Shown here: positions 33,462 to 42,543 of the stretch, one piece after another
How the letters are laid out: each line of letters opens with the position of its first letter
Position numbering within the stretch: the first letter of the stretch is position 1
DNA from: Sanguibacter antarcticus
GTDB lineage: Bacteria > Actinomycetota > Actinomycetes > Actinomycetales > Cellulomonadaceae
Length of the DNA: 64,000 nt
Direction of reading: 5' to 3'
NCBI RefSeq assembly: GCF_002564005.1
Contig: NZ_PDJG01000001.1
Location: 2,976,001 to 3,040,000, forward strand
Made by a program: the position numbers and the translations under genes
Notes under the pieces: generated by a model
The model's database searches: none
What the model saw: only the letters and a program-made list of their open reading frames with translations
What the model was told of the DNA's origin: nothing

Positions 33462-34799
33462 ATGGCCGCTGGTCAGGGCAAGAAGACGAGCAGGCCGACA
33501 GGTGAGGACCGCGCGACGAACGCGACGACCTCGAGCGGGACGTCCCCTGACGCGAAGACCTCGGCCACGGAGGGCACGCTCCTCGACGTGAGCGCCGACA
33601 CCTTCGGTGCGGCGACCAAGGCGGTCCCGCGGTCGAACGACCTCGTGCCGCGCAGCATCCAGGTCGCGGCAGCGTGGTCGTGGCGGCTCGTGGCGATCGG
33701 TCTGGCTGCGGCGGCGCTCGTGTGGGCCGTCTCGTACCTTCAGGTCCTCGTCATCGCGGTCGCTGTCGCGCTGCTCCTCACGGTGCTCCTGCAGCCGGTC
33801 ACCCGAGTGCTGCGGACCTATCTGCACTTCTCGGCCGGGCTCGCCGCGGCGACGGCACTCATCGCGCTGATCTCTGCCGTCGCGGGGCTCGGGGTGGTCG
33901 CTGGCCTCGGGATCGCCGACGGTCTGAACGACCTCGGTGCCAGTGCGGAGAAGGGATTCGAGCAGGTGCTCGACGCGCTCGCCACCGGGCCCCTCCACTT
34001 GGGCGACGCGGAGATCGCGAAGTACCTCGACGACGCGACCGGAGCCCTCCAGGGGGAGTCGTCGTCCGTCGCCGCCGGCGCGCTCTCCGTGACAGGGACA
34101 GTGACCGAGCTGTTCTCCGGTGCGCTCATCGCCCTGTTCTGCACGCTGTTCTTCCTGTTCGACGGCCGTCGCGTGTGGACGTGGGTCGTCGGGCTCCTGC
34201 CGCGCGGCGCGCGCGAGCGCACCCACCAGGCGGGCCGGCGCGGCCTCGTGACCCTCGCGTCCTATGTGCGCACCCAGATCCTCGTCGCGTTCATCGACGC
34301 GGTCGGTGTGGGTGTCGGCGCAGCCATCATCGGTGTGCCGCTCGCGGTCCCGCTCGCCGTGCTCGTGTTCATCGGTGCGTTCGTGCCGCTCGTCGGAGCG
34401 ATCTTCACCGGGGCGATCGCCGTGCTCGTCGCGCTCGTCGCGAACGGGTGGGTGGCCTCGCTCATCATGCTCGGGGTGGTGCTCCTCGTCCAGCAGATCG
34501 AGGGGCACGTGCTCCAGCCGTGGCTCATGGGCCAGGCGGTGTCGTTGCACCCGGTCGCTGTCGTGCTCGTCGTGACCGGTGGGGCGCTCGCTGCCGGGAT
34601 CGTCGGGGCGTTGTTCGCCGTGCCGGTCGCAGCGGTGCTCAACACCGTGGTCCTGTACTTCCACGGGCACGACAAGTTCCCGGAGCTCGGTTTCGACGAC
34701 CATGTGAGCGTCCGTCCGAGCGGTCGGCGGGCCGTGATGATCACTGCTGCCGAGCGGTCGGTCAGGGACGACGTCCGGCCGGTGCAGCCGAGCGAGTGA
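33462..34799 (+). CDS. AI-2E (PerM) family transporter
   Basis: A 445-aa membrane protein with about seven to eight helices and the PF01594 motifs: LTVLLQPVTRVL, LVTLASYVRTQILVAFIDAVGVG, GVPLAVPLAVLVFIGAFVPLVGA and QQIEGHVLQPWLMGQAV. The family includes TqsA (autoinducer-2 efflux) and antiporters; the substrate here is unknown. The first 65 residues are hydrophilic, Lys/Thr/Ser-rich and probably cytoplasmic. ATG 33462 follows CAGGAG. It stands alone. Confidence 0.92.
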   Translation: MAAGQGKKTSRPTGEDRATNATTSSGTSPDAKTSATEGTLLDVSADTFGAATKAVPRSNDLVPRSIQVAAAWSWRLVAIGLAAAALVWAVSYLQVLVIAVAVALLLTVLLQPVTRVLRTYLHFSAGLAAATALIALISAVAGLGVVAGLGIADGLNDLGASAEKGFEQVLDALATGPLHLGDAEIAKYLDDATGALQGESSSVAAGALSVTGTVTELFSGALIALFCTLFFLFDGRRVWTWVVGLLPRGARERTHQAGRRGLVTLASYVRTQILVAFIDAVGVGVGAAIIGVPLAVPLAVLVFIGAFVPLVGAIFTGAIAVLVALVANGWVASLIMLGVVLLVQQIEGHVLQPWLMGQAVSLHPVAVVLVVTGGALAAGIVGALFAVPVAAVLNTVVLYFHGHDKFPELGFDDHVSVRPSGRRAVMITAAERSVRDDVRPVQPSE

Positions 34800-34817
34800 G
34801 CGCCGAGGCTCAGGGCG

Positions 34818-35153
34818 TCAGAGCCGCAGCGGGTCTTTGGCGCCGAGCATGGTCGTCACGAAGCTGATGCAGCGTGCTTTGGGCGCTTCCCACCCGTTGG
34901 CGTTGCCGCGGGGGTACTCGTTCATGTCTGGCGTGAAGATCTTCTCGGAGATGTCGACGACGAGCGTGGTCCCGGGGCGCAGATAGTACAGGAGGAACGC
35001 GCCGCCCTGGCTCCACTTGCCGGTGGGGAAGAGCAGGAGCGCGGCGCCGGTGTCGACGTTGACCCACTCGTGGCAGCCGATGCCTCCGCCGTTGCCGACA
35101 GGGACCTCTGAGCCTGTCCAGATGTCCGAGCGGTCCTTGGAGACGATCCACAT
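34818..35153 (-). CDS. Unrecognised small soluble protein, 111 aa
   Basis: MWIVSKDRSDIWTGSEVPVG starts a Gly/Trp-rich, probably beta-structured protein (WVNVDTGAALLLFPTGKW, FLLYYLRPGTTLVVDIS). It has two cysteines (CHEW and ARCISF) and no signal peptide. ATG 35153 is preferred; a longer start at 35183 lacks a ribosome site. It converges with the AI-2E transporter gene and is divergent from the iron-regulated operon, which may place it under the same iron-box region. Function unknown. Confidence 0.65.
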   Translation of the reverse strand: MWIVSKDRSDIWTGSEVPVGNGGGIGCHEWVNVDTGAALLLFPTGKWSQGGAFLLYYLRPGTTLVVDISEKIFTPDMNEYPRGNANGWEAPKARCISFVTTMLGAKDPLRL

Positions 35154-35306
35154 AGCTGTTTCCCTTCGTGTCGACCGCGCCACAGTACCGACCGCGGCGC
35201 GTGGTGGCGCGGACGCGCAGGGTGATCAGCGGGTGGAGTTGGCTGAGAGCGACGAGGGTGACGCAGCCCATGTCCGTCGGGTTTTTCTCCTCCATGACGA
35301 GCGGGT

Positions 35307-35325
35307 TAAGGTAAGGCTTACCTTT
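35307..35325. promoter_or_regulatory. DtxR/IdeR-type iron box (perfect palindrome)
   Basis: TAAGGTAAGGCTTACCTTT contains the perfect 17-bp palindrome AAGGTAAGGCTTACCTT (35308-35324). It matches 14 of 19 consensus positions of DtxR/IdeR sites. It ends 21 bases before the binding-lipoprotein start and would control the siderophore operon 35346-39078. Confidence 0.8.
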
Positions 35326-35345
35326 CACCGATCTTGGAGATGTTC

Positions 35346-36344
35346 ATGCGCCTGCAGTCCGGCCGCCGTACCGGTGCCCTCGTCGCACTCACCGCCACCA
35401 CCCTCGTCCTGTCCGCCTGTGCGGGAGCCGCCGACGCCGACACCGAGGAACCCGCTGCATCCACAGCGTCCACGACGGTCGAGATCGACGACAACCACGG
35501 CACGATCACGGTGCCGGTCCTCCCAGAGCGCGTGGTCGCCCTCGACAACCACGTCTTCGAGACGCTCAGCTCTTGGGACGTCGATCTCGTCGCCGCGCCC
35601 AAGGTGATCATGGGCGACCTGTGGCCGGTCTACACCGACGACGAAGCCGTCCTCGACGTCGGGAGCCACTTCGAGCCCAACCTCGAGGCGATCATCGAGG
35701 CCCAGCCAGACCTCGTCATCGGCGGCTACCGCTTCGCTGAGTCCTATGACGACATCACGGCACAGAACCCCGACGCTGCCGTCATCGAGCTCTCGCCCCG
35801 CGAAGACCAAGACATCTCAGCAGAGCTCGTCCGGCAGATCGAGATCCTCGGACAGGTCTTCGACCGTGAAGACGATGCCGCCGCCCTCGTCGAGGCCTTG
35901 AACGACTCCGTGACCGCCGCGACCGAGGCCTACGACACCAGCGAGACCGTCGTCGGGCTCATCACCTCAGGAGGAGAGATCGCGTACAGCGCGCCGGTCA
36001 CCGGACGCAGCATCGGCACGGTCTTCCCCACGCTCGGCCTCACGCCGGCCATCGACCTGGAGGCCGACGACGTCTCGCACGGGGACGACATCAGCGTCGA
36101 GGCGATCGCGGCAGCGAACCCCGACTGGATCATCGTGCTCGACCGCGACGGCTCAGGCGTCGGAGAGGGCGAGTACACCTCGGCCGCTGAGATCATCACC
36201 GGGTCCGAGGCCCTGAGCGCGGTCACGGCTGTCGCCGAGGACCAGGTGATCTACCTCGACCCGAGCTTCTACCTCAGCGAGGACATCCAGGCGTACACCG
36301 CGCTGTACGAGCAGATCGCCCAGGCGTTCTCGCAGTCCGCCTGA
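35346..36344 (+). CDS. Catechol-type siderophore-binding lipoprotein
   Basis: A 332-aa class III binding protein. The signal peptide ends in the lipobox LSAC (Cys22), then an Asp/Glu/Thr linker and VEIDDNHGTITVPVLPERVVALDNH. The residues ERVVALD followed by AAPKVIMGDLWPVYTDDEAVLDVGSHFEPNLEAI are typical of the FatB/CeuE/YclQ class. Start: ATG 35346 is preferred (GGAG six bases upstream); ATG 35340 and TTG 35334 are alternatives. First gene of an operon under an iron box. Confidence 0.93.
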   Translation: MRLQSGRRTGALVALTATTLVLSACAGAADADTEEPAASTASTTVEIDDNHGTITVPVLPERVVALDNHVFETLSSWDVDLVAAPKVIMGDLWPVYTDDEAVLDVGSHFEPNLEAIIEAQPDLVIGGYRFAESYDDITAQNPDAAVIELSPREDQDISAELVRQIEILGQVFDREDDAAALVEALNDSVTAATEAYDTSETVVGLITSGGEIAYSAPVTGRSIGTVFPTLGLTPAIDLEADDVSHGDDISVEAIAAANPDWIIVLDRDGSGVGEGEYTSAAEIITGSEALSAVTAVAEDQVIYLDPSFYLSEDIQAYTALYEQIAQAFSQSA

Positions 36345-36351
36345 GGCACCG

Positions 36352-37305
36352 ATGAGCACGAACGTCGCGCGCGCGACGCTGCCCGCGGCGGCTCTGCTCG
36401 TCGCAGGGCTCGTGGTCCTCTCCCTCGCCGTCGGTGCCTACGACGTCGTCGGCGGGGAGCAGGGCCGGGAGATGTTCTTCATCACCCGTGTCCCACGGAC
36501 CGCGGCCCTCGTGCTGGCGGGGGTCGCGATGTCCCTCAGCGGTCTCGTCATGCAGATGATCACGCAGAACCGGTTCGTCGAGCCCACGACGAGCGGGACC
36601 ACCGAGTGGGCGGCGCTAGGCCTCCTCGTCTCGGTCATCCTGGTGCCAGGAGCCGGACTCACCGTCCGGATGATCATCGCCAGCGCCTCAGCGTTCGTCG
36701 GGACCATGATCTTCCTCGCGTTCTTGCGCCGCGTGGTCATCCGGTCGACGCTCGTGGTTCCTCTCGTCGGCATCATGATGGGCGCGGTCGTCAGCTCGTT
36801 CACCACGTACGTCGCGGTCACGACCAACAACCTGCAGATGCTTGGCACGTGGTTCATGGGCAGCTTCACGAGCGTCGTCCGCGGGCGGTACGAGGTCCTG
36901 TGGGTGGTGGCGGTCATCGCGGTCGTCGTCTACCTCGTCGCCGACCGGCTCATGGTCGCCGGGCTGGGCAAGGACGTCGCGACCAGCCTTGGTGTCAGCT
37001 ACGAGGCGATCCTCCTGGGCGGTACCGCCCTCGTGGCCGTCGCGACAGGCGTGACGACCGTCGTCGTCGGGTTCCTGCCCTTCCTCGGTCTCGTGGTCCC
37101 CAACATCGTCTCGATCGTGCGCGGCGACGACCTGCGCTCCAACATCCCGTGGGTCTGCCTCGGCGGAGCGGGGCTCGTCATCGTGTGCGACATCGTCGGC
37201 CGGACCGTCCGCATGCCGTTCGAGATCCCGGCCTCCATGGTCCTCGGGATCATCGGCGCAGCGGTGTTCATCGCTCTCGTCCTCGGACCGAGGCGTCGTG
37301 CTTGA
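36352..37305 (+). CDS. Siderophore ABC permease (FecCD family, CeuB/FatD-like)
   Basis: A 317-aa permease with eight to nine helices. It has RVPRTAALVLAGVAMSLSGLVMQ, NRFVEPTTSGTTEWAALGLL and FLPFLGLVVPNIVSIVRGDD. The variant QNRFVEPTT where other FecCD proteins read NPLADP is that of the CeuB/FatD/YclN subgroup. The stop is eight bases past the start of the second permease. Confidence 0.93.
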   Translation: MSTNVARATLPAAALLVAGLVVLSLAVGAYDVVGGEQGREMFFITRVPRTAALVLAGVAMSLSGLVMQMITQNRFVEPTTSGTTEWAALGLLVSVILVPGAGLTVRMIIASASAFVGTMIFLAFLRRVVIRSTLVVPLVGIMMGAVVSSFTTYVAVTTNNLQMLGTWFMGSFTSVVRGRYEVLWVVAVIAVVVYLVADRLMVAGLGKDVATSLGVSYEAILLGGTALVAVATGVTTVVVGFLPFLGLVVPNIVSIVRGDDLRSNIPWVCLGGAGLVIVCDIVGRTVRMPFEIPASMVLGIIGAAVFIALVLGPRRRA

Positions 37306-38323
37306 CGCCGGGCCGCTCGGAGCGGTGGCTCCCGTCCGGGCCGCAGCGCGTCCCGCTCTCTCGCGCGTCGCGCGCGGGTGGATCGTCGGCGGGGTCGTCG
37401 TCGTGGTGCTCGTGCTCGCGACGGTGCTCTACGACAACAGGCTCCCCGTCGGTTCGCAGGGCTTCTGGACGATCCTCCAGACGCGGCTCGTCGCCGTGGC
37501 GACGATCGCGATCGTGGCGTTCTGCCACGGAGTCGGGACCATCGTCTTCCACACCGCGACGGGCAACCGCATCCTCACCCCGTCGATCCTCGGGTTCGAC
37601 GCCCTCTACCGCATGATGCAGACGTCGCTCGTGTTCCTCCTCGGTGCCGGGTCGCTCGTCGCAGCCGACAGCCTCGGTGCGGTAGCCCTCCAGACCCTCG
37701 TCATGGTCCTGTTCGCCACGCTCCTCTACGGCTGGCTGTTCTCTGGGCGCCGCGGCGACCTCCACGTCCTCCTGCTCGTGGGAGTCGTCCTGGGCATGGG
37801 CTTCGGCTCTGTCTCGACGTTCATGCAGCGGATGCTCACCCCGAGCGAGTTCGACGTCCTCTCGGCGCGGCTCTTCGGCACGATCAGCGGGTCGAGCGCC
37901 GAGTACCTGCCGTGGGCGGGCGGGGTCTGCGTCGCCGTGGGTGCGGTCCTGTGGCGTCGTCGCAGGGTGCTCGACGTCGTCGCGCTCGGTCGCGACGTCT
38001 CGACGAACCTCGGTCTGAACCACCGGCGCGAGGTCCTCCTGCTCCTCGTCCTCGTGGCGCTCCTCGTCTCGGTCTCGACGACGATGATCGGCCCGATGAC
38101 CTTCTTCGGCTTCGTGGTCGCGACCCTCACCTACCAGATCGCCGGTGTCGCCGACCACGCCCGACTCATGCCGCTCGCAGCCCTCGTCGGTACGGCGACC
38201 CTGCTCGGCGCGTACTTCGTGCTCCGTCACGTCTTCTACGCTGCTGGGCTCGTCACCGTGATCATCGAGTTCGTCGGCGGTCTCGTCTTCCTCGTCTATC
38301 TCTTGCGGAAGGGGCTGCGGTGA
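37298..38323 (+). CDS. Siderophore ABC permease (FecCD family, CeuC/FatC-like)
   Basis: A 341-aa permease with about nine helices. Characteristic segments are LVAVATIAIVAFCHGVGTIVFHTATGNRILTPSILGFDALY and MIGPMTFFGFVVATLTYQIAG, matching the CeuC/FatC/YclO subgroup. GTG 37298 overlaps the first permease. The first 25 residues are basic and cytoplasmic. The pair forms the heterodimeric channel. Confidence 0.93.
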   Translation: MLDAGPLGAVAPVRAAARPALSRVARGWIVGGVVVVVLVLATVLYDNRLPVGSQGFWTILQTRLVAVATIAIVAFCHGVGTIVFHTATGNRILTPSILGFDALYRMMQTSLVFLLGAGSLVAADSLGAVALQTLVMVLFATLLYGWLFSGRRGDLHVLLLVGVVLGMGFGSVSTFMQRMLTPSEFDVLSARLFGTISGSSAEYLPWAGGVCVAVGAVLWRRRRVLDVVALGRDVSTNLGLNHRREVLLLLVLVALLVSVSTTMIGPMTFFGFVVATLTYQIAGVADHARLMPLAALVGTATLLGAYFVLRHVFYAAGLVTVIIEFVGGLVFLVYLLRKGLR

Positions 38324-39078
38324 TCACGCTCACCAACGTCACGAAGTCCTACGGCTCGGTCCGGGCGCTCGGCCCGGTCGACCTCGAGATCCCGCGAGGC
38401 GGGATCACGGCGCTCGTCGGGCCGAACGGTGCCGGAAAGTCGACGATGCTCACGATCATCGGGCGGCTCCTCGACGCCGACGCGGGCCGGGTGCTCGTCG
38501 GCGGGCTCGACGTCGTCACCGCGAAGTCGAAGGACCTGGCCAAGGTGCTCTCCGTCCTTCGCCAGGAGAACCACTTCGTGACCCGTCTGACGGTCCGCCA
38601 GCTGGTGGCCTTCGGACGGTTCCCGCACTCGCGCGGACGGCTCACGGCCGAGGACGAGGAGAAGATCGACGAAGCCCTCGGGTTCCTCGACCTGACCGCC
38701 CTCGCCGGGCGCTTTCTCGACGAGCTGTCGGGCGGTCAGCGGCAGCGTGCGTACGTCGCGATGGTCCTCGCGCAGGACACCGACTACCTCCTGCTCGACG
38801 AACCGCTCAACAACCTCGACATGCAGCACTCGGTGCTCATGATGCAGCAGCTCCGGCGTGCTGCAGACGAGCTTGGACGCACCGTGGTCATCGTCGTCCA
38901 CGACGTGAACTTCGCATCGGCGTACGCGGACCGCGTCGTCATGATGGTCGACGGCGGGGTGCACCGGGTCGGCACACCAGCCGAGGTGATGACGTCAGAG
39001 GTGCTCAGCGACGTGTTCCGGACGCGAGTCGACGTCCTCGAGCACGACGGGCGCCCGCTCGCTGTGTACTACCGCTAG
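38320..39078 (+). CDS. Siderophore ABC transporter ATP-binding protein
   Basis: A 252-aa ATPase with Walker A GPNGAGKST, Q-loop LRQENHFV, signature LSGGQRQRAYVAMVL, Walker B YLLLDEPLNNLD and H-loop VIVVHD. The CeuD/YclP subgroup is indicated by the partner permeases. GTG 38320 overlaps the permease stop by four bases. It completes a four-gene siderophore importer distinct from the one at 3.6-7.6 kb. Confidence 0.95.
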   Translation: MITLTNVTKSYGSVRALGPVDLEIPRGGITALVGPNGAGKSTMLTIIGRLLDADAGRVLVGGLDVVTAKSKDLAKVLSVLRQENHFVTRLTVRQLVAFGRFPHSRGRLTAEDEEKIDEALGFLDLTALAGRFLDELSGGQRQRAYVAMVLAQDTDYLLLDEPLNNLDMQHSVLMMQQLRRAADELGRTVVIVVHDVNFASAYADRVVMMVDGGVHRVGTPAEVMTSEVLSDVFRTRVDVLEHDGRPLAVYYR

Positions 39079-39581
39079 TCCCGTGCGGGCTCGCCATCCG
39101 GGGCGGTCCCGAGGAACCGGCGCAGGGCCTCCACGACGAGCGCGTGGTCGTCGAGCTGCGGCAGCCCCGACACGACGACGACGCCCACGAGCCCGGAGCC
39201 GGTCACGACGAGGGGGAAGCCTCCGCCGTGCGCTGCGTAGAGCTCAGGCTCGAGCGCGTGCTTGTCGTCGAAGGACACACCGGCGTCCCGGCACTCCTGG
39301 CCGACGTAGAGCGAGCTGTGACCGAAGTGCCGCACGACGCGGGTCTTGCGCTCGATCCACGACACCTGGTCGATGCTCGACCCGGCGAGCGCTGCCCGGA
39401 AGAGCGTCTGGTCGCCGCGGCTGATGTCGATCGTCACCGGGGCCTGGCGCGCCTGGGCGACTTCGACGAGCGTGCAGCCGAGGTCCCACGCGTCGTCGTT
39501 CGTCAACGACACGAGCTCGAGCTCGGCCTCCTGCGCTGCGATCTCGTCGAGCGTGAGCCACGCGGGCGTCGGGTCGGTCAT
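39075..39581 (-). CDS. UPF0303/heme-degrading-domain family protein
   Basis: A 168-aa soluble protein with the DUF336/HbpS-like core: VTIDISRGDQTLFRAALAGSS, then WIERKTRVVRHFGHSSLYVG, ELYAAHGGGFPLVV and VGVVVVSGLPQLDDH. The family contains heme-binding or heme-degrading members and many with no assigned role. It overlaps the stop of the iron-uptake ATPase by four bases on the opposite strand. Sharing the iron neighbourhood is suggestive only. Confidence 0.88.
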   Translation of the reverse strand: MTDPTPAWLTLDEIAAQEAELELVSLTNDDAWDLGCTLVEVAQARQAPVTIDISRGDQTLFRAALAGSSIDQVSWIERKTRVVRHFGHSSLYVGQECRDAGVSFDDKHALEPELYAAHGGGFPLVVTGSGLVGVVVVSGLPQLDDHALVVEALRRFLGTAPDGEPARD

Positions 39582-39630
39582 GAGGTCTCCTTCGGTGTGC
39601 GGTCGGTGTGCTGTCAGCATGCGGTCGGGG

Positions 39631-40299
39631 TCAGCGGAGCTCGGCGTCGTGCACGCAGATCGCTACCTGCACCCGATTCTCCACCTGGAGCTTGGCGAAC
39701 AGACGCCCGACGTGAGACTTCACCGTAGCGACACTCATGTAGAGCGACGTCGCGATCTCCGCGTTGGACAGCCCTCTGCCGACGGCGACGGCGACCTCGC
39801 GCTCGCGCTCGGTGAGCCGCGCGAGGCGCTCCAGCGCCGGCTGGCTCCGCGCGCCCGTGGTGTCGCGCACGACGCTCGCCATGAGCTGAGCCGTCACCGT
39901 GGGGGAGAGCATCGGGTGCCCGGCGGCGACGGTCTGCACGGCTGCGACGATCTGTTCGGGCGCCGTGTCTTTGAGCAGGAAGCCCTGCGCACCGATCCGT
40001 AGGGCGCTGAAGACCATGTCGTCGGTGTCGAACGTGGTGAGCACGATGACCTTGGTGCTGGGGTGCGCGGCGAGCACCTGCTCGGTCGCGGCGAGGCCGT
40101 CGAGCCGGGGCATGCGGATGTCCATGAGGACCACGTCCGGCTGCGTCCGGGCGACGACGAGGACGCCTTCGGCACCGTCCGGGGCCTCGCCGACGATGTG
40201 CACGTCCTTGTCTCCGCCGAGGATGAGACGGAGCCCAGCACGCACGAGCGGGTCGTCGTCGACGAGGACGACCCGGATGGGTTCGGTGCGAGGAGTCAT
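39631..40299 (-). CDS. NarL/FixJ family response regulator
   Basis: A 222-aa protein. Receiver: VLVDDDPLVRAGL, VVLMDIRMPRLDG, FLLKD. LuxR helix-turn-helix: LTEREREVAVAVGRGLSNAEIA, then VATVKSHVGRLFAKL. Its ATG abuts the kinase stop (TGATG). Together with the kinase it sits divergent from the ABC exporter genes at 41641-43334, the usual arrangement for drug- or antimicrobial-peptide-responsive systems. Confidence 0.94.
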   Translation of the reverse strand: MTPRTEPIRVVLVDDDPLVRAGLRLILGGDKDVHIVGEAPDGAEGVLVVARTQPDVVLMDIRMPRLDGLAATEQVLAAHPSTKVIVLTTFDTDDMVFSALRIGAQGFLLKDTAPEQIVAAVQTVAAGHPMLSPTVTAQLMASVVRDTTGARSQPALERLARLTEREREVAVAVGRGLSNAEIATSLYMSVATVKSHVGRLFAKLQVENRVQVAICVHDAELR

Positions 40300-41498
40300 C
40301 ACGGCCACGGGAGCCAGGCTCTCACGGCGAACTGCCCGCCCTGGTCGATGCCGTGCGTGAGCTCGCCGCCGGCGAGCTTCGCCCGCTCGGTCAGCCCGGC
40401 GAGACCCATGCCCGACGCGGGCAGGTCCGGGCCCGTCGAAGCGAGCGCTGCCGGCTCGGGGACGGGGTTGCGGAGCACGATGTCCAGCCGTCCGCCCGGC
40501 ACGCCAGAGAGCCCGAGCTCGACGGGTGCGCCGGCGGCGTGCTTGCGCGCGTTCGTCAGCGCCTCCTGAAGGATCCGGAACGCGTTGCGGCTCGTCGTCT
40601 CCGGCAGCGAGGCGAGAGCTTCTGCGGTCTGGGCCAGGACGGTGCACGTCACGGCAGTCCCGGCGGCGCGGCTCTCCTCGACGAGGTCAGGCAGCGCCCC
40701 GAGGGTCGGCTGGGGACGGTCCGGCTCGGTCGCACCGGAGGCGACATCCCGCAAGACGCCGAGGACCTCCCGCAGCTCGGCCAGGGCGAGGTACGCGTTG
40801 TCGCGGACGATCGTCGCCGTCGCCCGGGTCTCCTCTCGGGTGAGGTCGTCGCGGTACGCGAGCGCACCGGAGTGCATCGCGACGAGAGAGATGCGGTGCG
40901 CGAGGACGTCGTGCATCTCGCGGGCGATGCGGGACCGCTCAGCCGTGCGGGCCTGGTCCACGCGCGCGGCCTGCTCTCGTTCGGCGCGCACGGCGCGCTC
41001 CTCGAGGTTCTGCAGCGTCTCCCGGCGGCCGCCGATGTAGAAGCCGACCGCGACGCAGACGGCGTAGACGAGCGCGCTCGCCAGGAGCGCTGCCCACCAC
41101 GAGACCTGGACCTCGGTGCTCACGATCTGCTCGTACGCGTAGCCGGCACCGATCCAGACCACCCCGATCGCCAGCACCTCGCGCCAGCGTCGCCGTGCCG
41201 AGACCGAGACGACGATGATGGAGAGAGCTCCGGCGCTGGACGCCGAGACGGCAGAGATCGCGGAGACGACGAGGGCGATCGTCAACGGACGTCGTCGTCG
41301 CCACAGCATGAGGACGACAGCGGCGAGGCCGAGCAGCAGGTCGAGCGCGAAGAGGACGTCGGAACCGTCCGGAAAGCTCAGGAGCGTCCCACCGAACGTC
41401 AGCGCCCCGGTGGACAGGGCCACGAGGACCCGCCACGTCGTGCCCCACGCCCGCAGCGGCGGGGGAGAGTACGCGGGCAGGACCGGGCGGAAGGGCAT
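40299..41498 (-). CDS. DesK-type sensor histidine kinase
   Basis: A 399-aa kinase with four to five N-terminal membrane helices, a coiled coil (about 160-185), HisKA_3 motif SRIAREMHDVLAHRISLVAM and a HATPase domain with N-box ALTNARKHAAG and G-box GMGLAGLTERA. It is translated before its response regulator. The signal is unknown; the divergent ABC exporter is the likely target. Confidence 0.93.
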   Translation of the reverse strand: MPFRPVLPAYSPPPLRAWGTTWRVLVALSTGALTFGGTLLSFPDGSDVLFALDLLLGLAAVVLMLWRRRRPLTIALVVSAISAVSASSAGALSIIVVSVSARRRWREVLAIGVVWIGAGYAYEQIVSTEVQVSWWAALLASALVYAVCVAVGFYIGGRRETLQNLEERAVRAEREQAARVDQARTAERSRIAREMHDVLAHRISLVAMHSGALAYRDDLTREETRATATIVRDNAYLALAELREVLGVLRDVASGATEPDRPQPTLGALPDLVEESRAAGTAVTCTVLAQTAEALASLPETTSRNAFRILQEALTNARKHAAGAPVELGLSGVPGGRLDIVLRNPVPEPAALASTGPDLPASGMGLAGLTERAKLAGGELTHGIDQGGQFAVRAWLPWP

Positions 41499-41640
41499 GG
41501 GGTGCAGCGTAGGTCGCGCTCCGGCGGCGGCGACAGCGTCGCAGGTCGCGGGCTGCGGGCGCTCACCTCATACCAGAGGCGTACAGGTCTCCGCCGGACG
41601 GCCGATGCGGACGACCCCGCAGGCAGAGGAGGGTAGAGCC

Positions 41641-42543
41641 ATGATCACAGTGGAGAGACTCACCAAGAGATACGGCGCGTTCACCGCCGTCGACGACGTG
41701 TCCTTCGAGGTCCGGCCAGGACGCGTGACAGGTTTTCTCGGACCGAACGGTGCCGGCAAGTCCACCGCGATGCGGATGATGTGCGGGCTGACCCCGCCGA
41801 CGACCGGGACCACCACGGTGTTCGGCAAGCCCTTCGCCGAGCTGGTCAACCCCGGCCGCCGCGTCGGCGTCCTCCTCGACGCGTCCGCGCAGCACGTCGG
41901 ACGCACCGGCCGCGAGGTCCTCGCGCTCAGCGCCCTGACGATGGGCGTGGACAAGCGCCGGGTCGACGAGATGCTCGAGCTCGTCGGCCTGAGCCCCAAG
42001 GAGGCCGGCCGTCGTGTCCGCAACTACTCCCTCGGGATGCGCCAGCGTCTCGGCATCGCGAACGCCCTCGTCGGTGACCCGCAGATGCTCGTCCTCGACG
42101 AGCCCGTCAACGGACTCGACCCCGCCGGCATCCGGTGGATGCGCTCGCTCCTGAGAGACTTCGCCGAAGCCGGCGGGACCGTCCTGCTCTCGTCGCACCT
42201 CCTGCTCGAGATGGACGCCATCGCTGACGACCTCGTCGTCATCGGGCACGGCAAGATCGTCGCGCAGGGCGCCAAGTCCGAGCTGCTCGCCGTCGCCGGG
42301 TCCGTCGCGTCGAGCCTGGACGACGCGAGCCTGCTCGCCGCCCTGCGCGGCGCTGGCCTCGAGGCCGAGACCCGACCGAGCGGAGGGCTGAGCACACCAG
42401 CCAGCCCAGAAGAGGTCGGGCGCGTCGCGCTCGCGGCAGGCATCGTGCTCACCGGTCTGGGCGCAGCAGAGAACCACGGGCTCGAGGAGCTCTTCTTCGA
42501 CCTGACGTCGGAGCACGGTCGCGAGGAGGTCGGAGCAGCATGA
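41641..42543 (+). CDS. ABC exporter ATP-binding protein (CcmA type)
   Basis: A 300-aa ATPase with Walker A GPNGAGKST, Q-loop replaced by LLDAS, signature NYSLGMRQRLGIA, Walker B MLVLDEPVNGLD and H-loop LLSSH. The C-terminal 80 residues (SLDDASLLAALRGAG, then LEELFFDLTSEHG) are typical of drug/antibiotic exporters such as BcrA. It works with the coupled permease to export a small molecule, lantibiotic or antibiotic. The ribosome site is GAGGAGGG. Confidence 0.93.
   Translation: MITVERLTKRYGAFTAVDDVSFEVRPGRVTGFLGPNGAGKSTAMRMMCGLTPPTTGTTTVFGKPFAELVNPGRRVGVLLDASAQHVGRTGREVLALSALTMGVDKRRVDEMLELVGLSPKEAGRRVRNYSLGMRQRLGIANALVGDPQMLVLDEPVNGLDPAGIRWMRSLLRDFAEAGGTVLLSSHLLLEMDAIADDLVVIGHGKIVAQGAKSELLAVAGSVASSLDDASLLAALRGAGLEAETRPSGGLSTPASPEEVGRVALAAGIVLTGLGAAENHGLEELFFDLTSEHGREEVGAA

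Noticed and set aside
31860..34703. A very long open frame on the minus strand (over 900 codons)
   Set aside because: It is antisense to the kinase, cap-like and transporter genes and translates to Arg/Asp/Glu/His-rich low-complexity text, a typical product of high-GC third-position bias.
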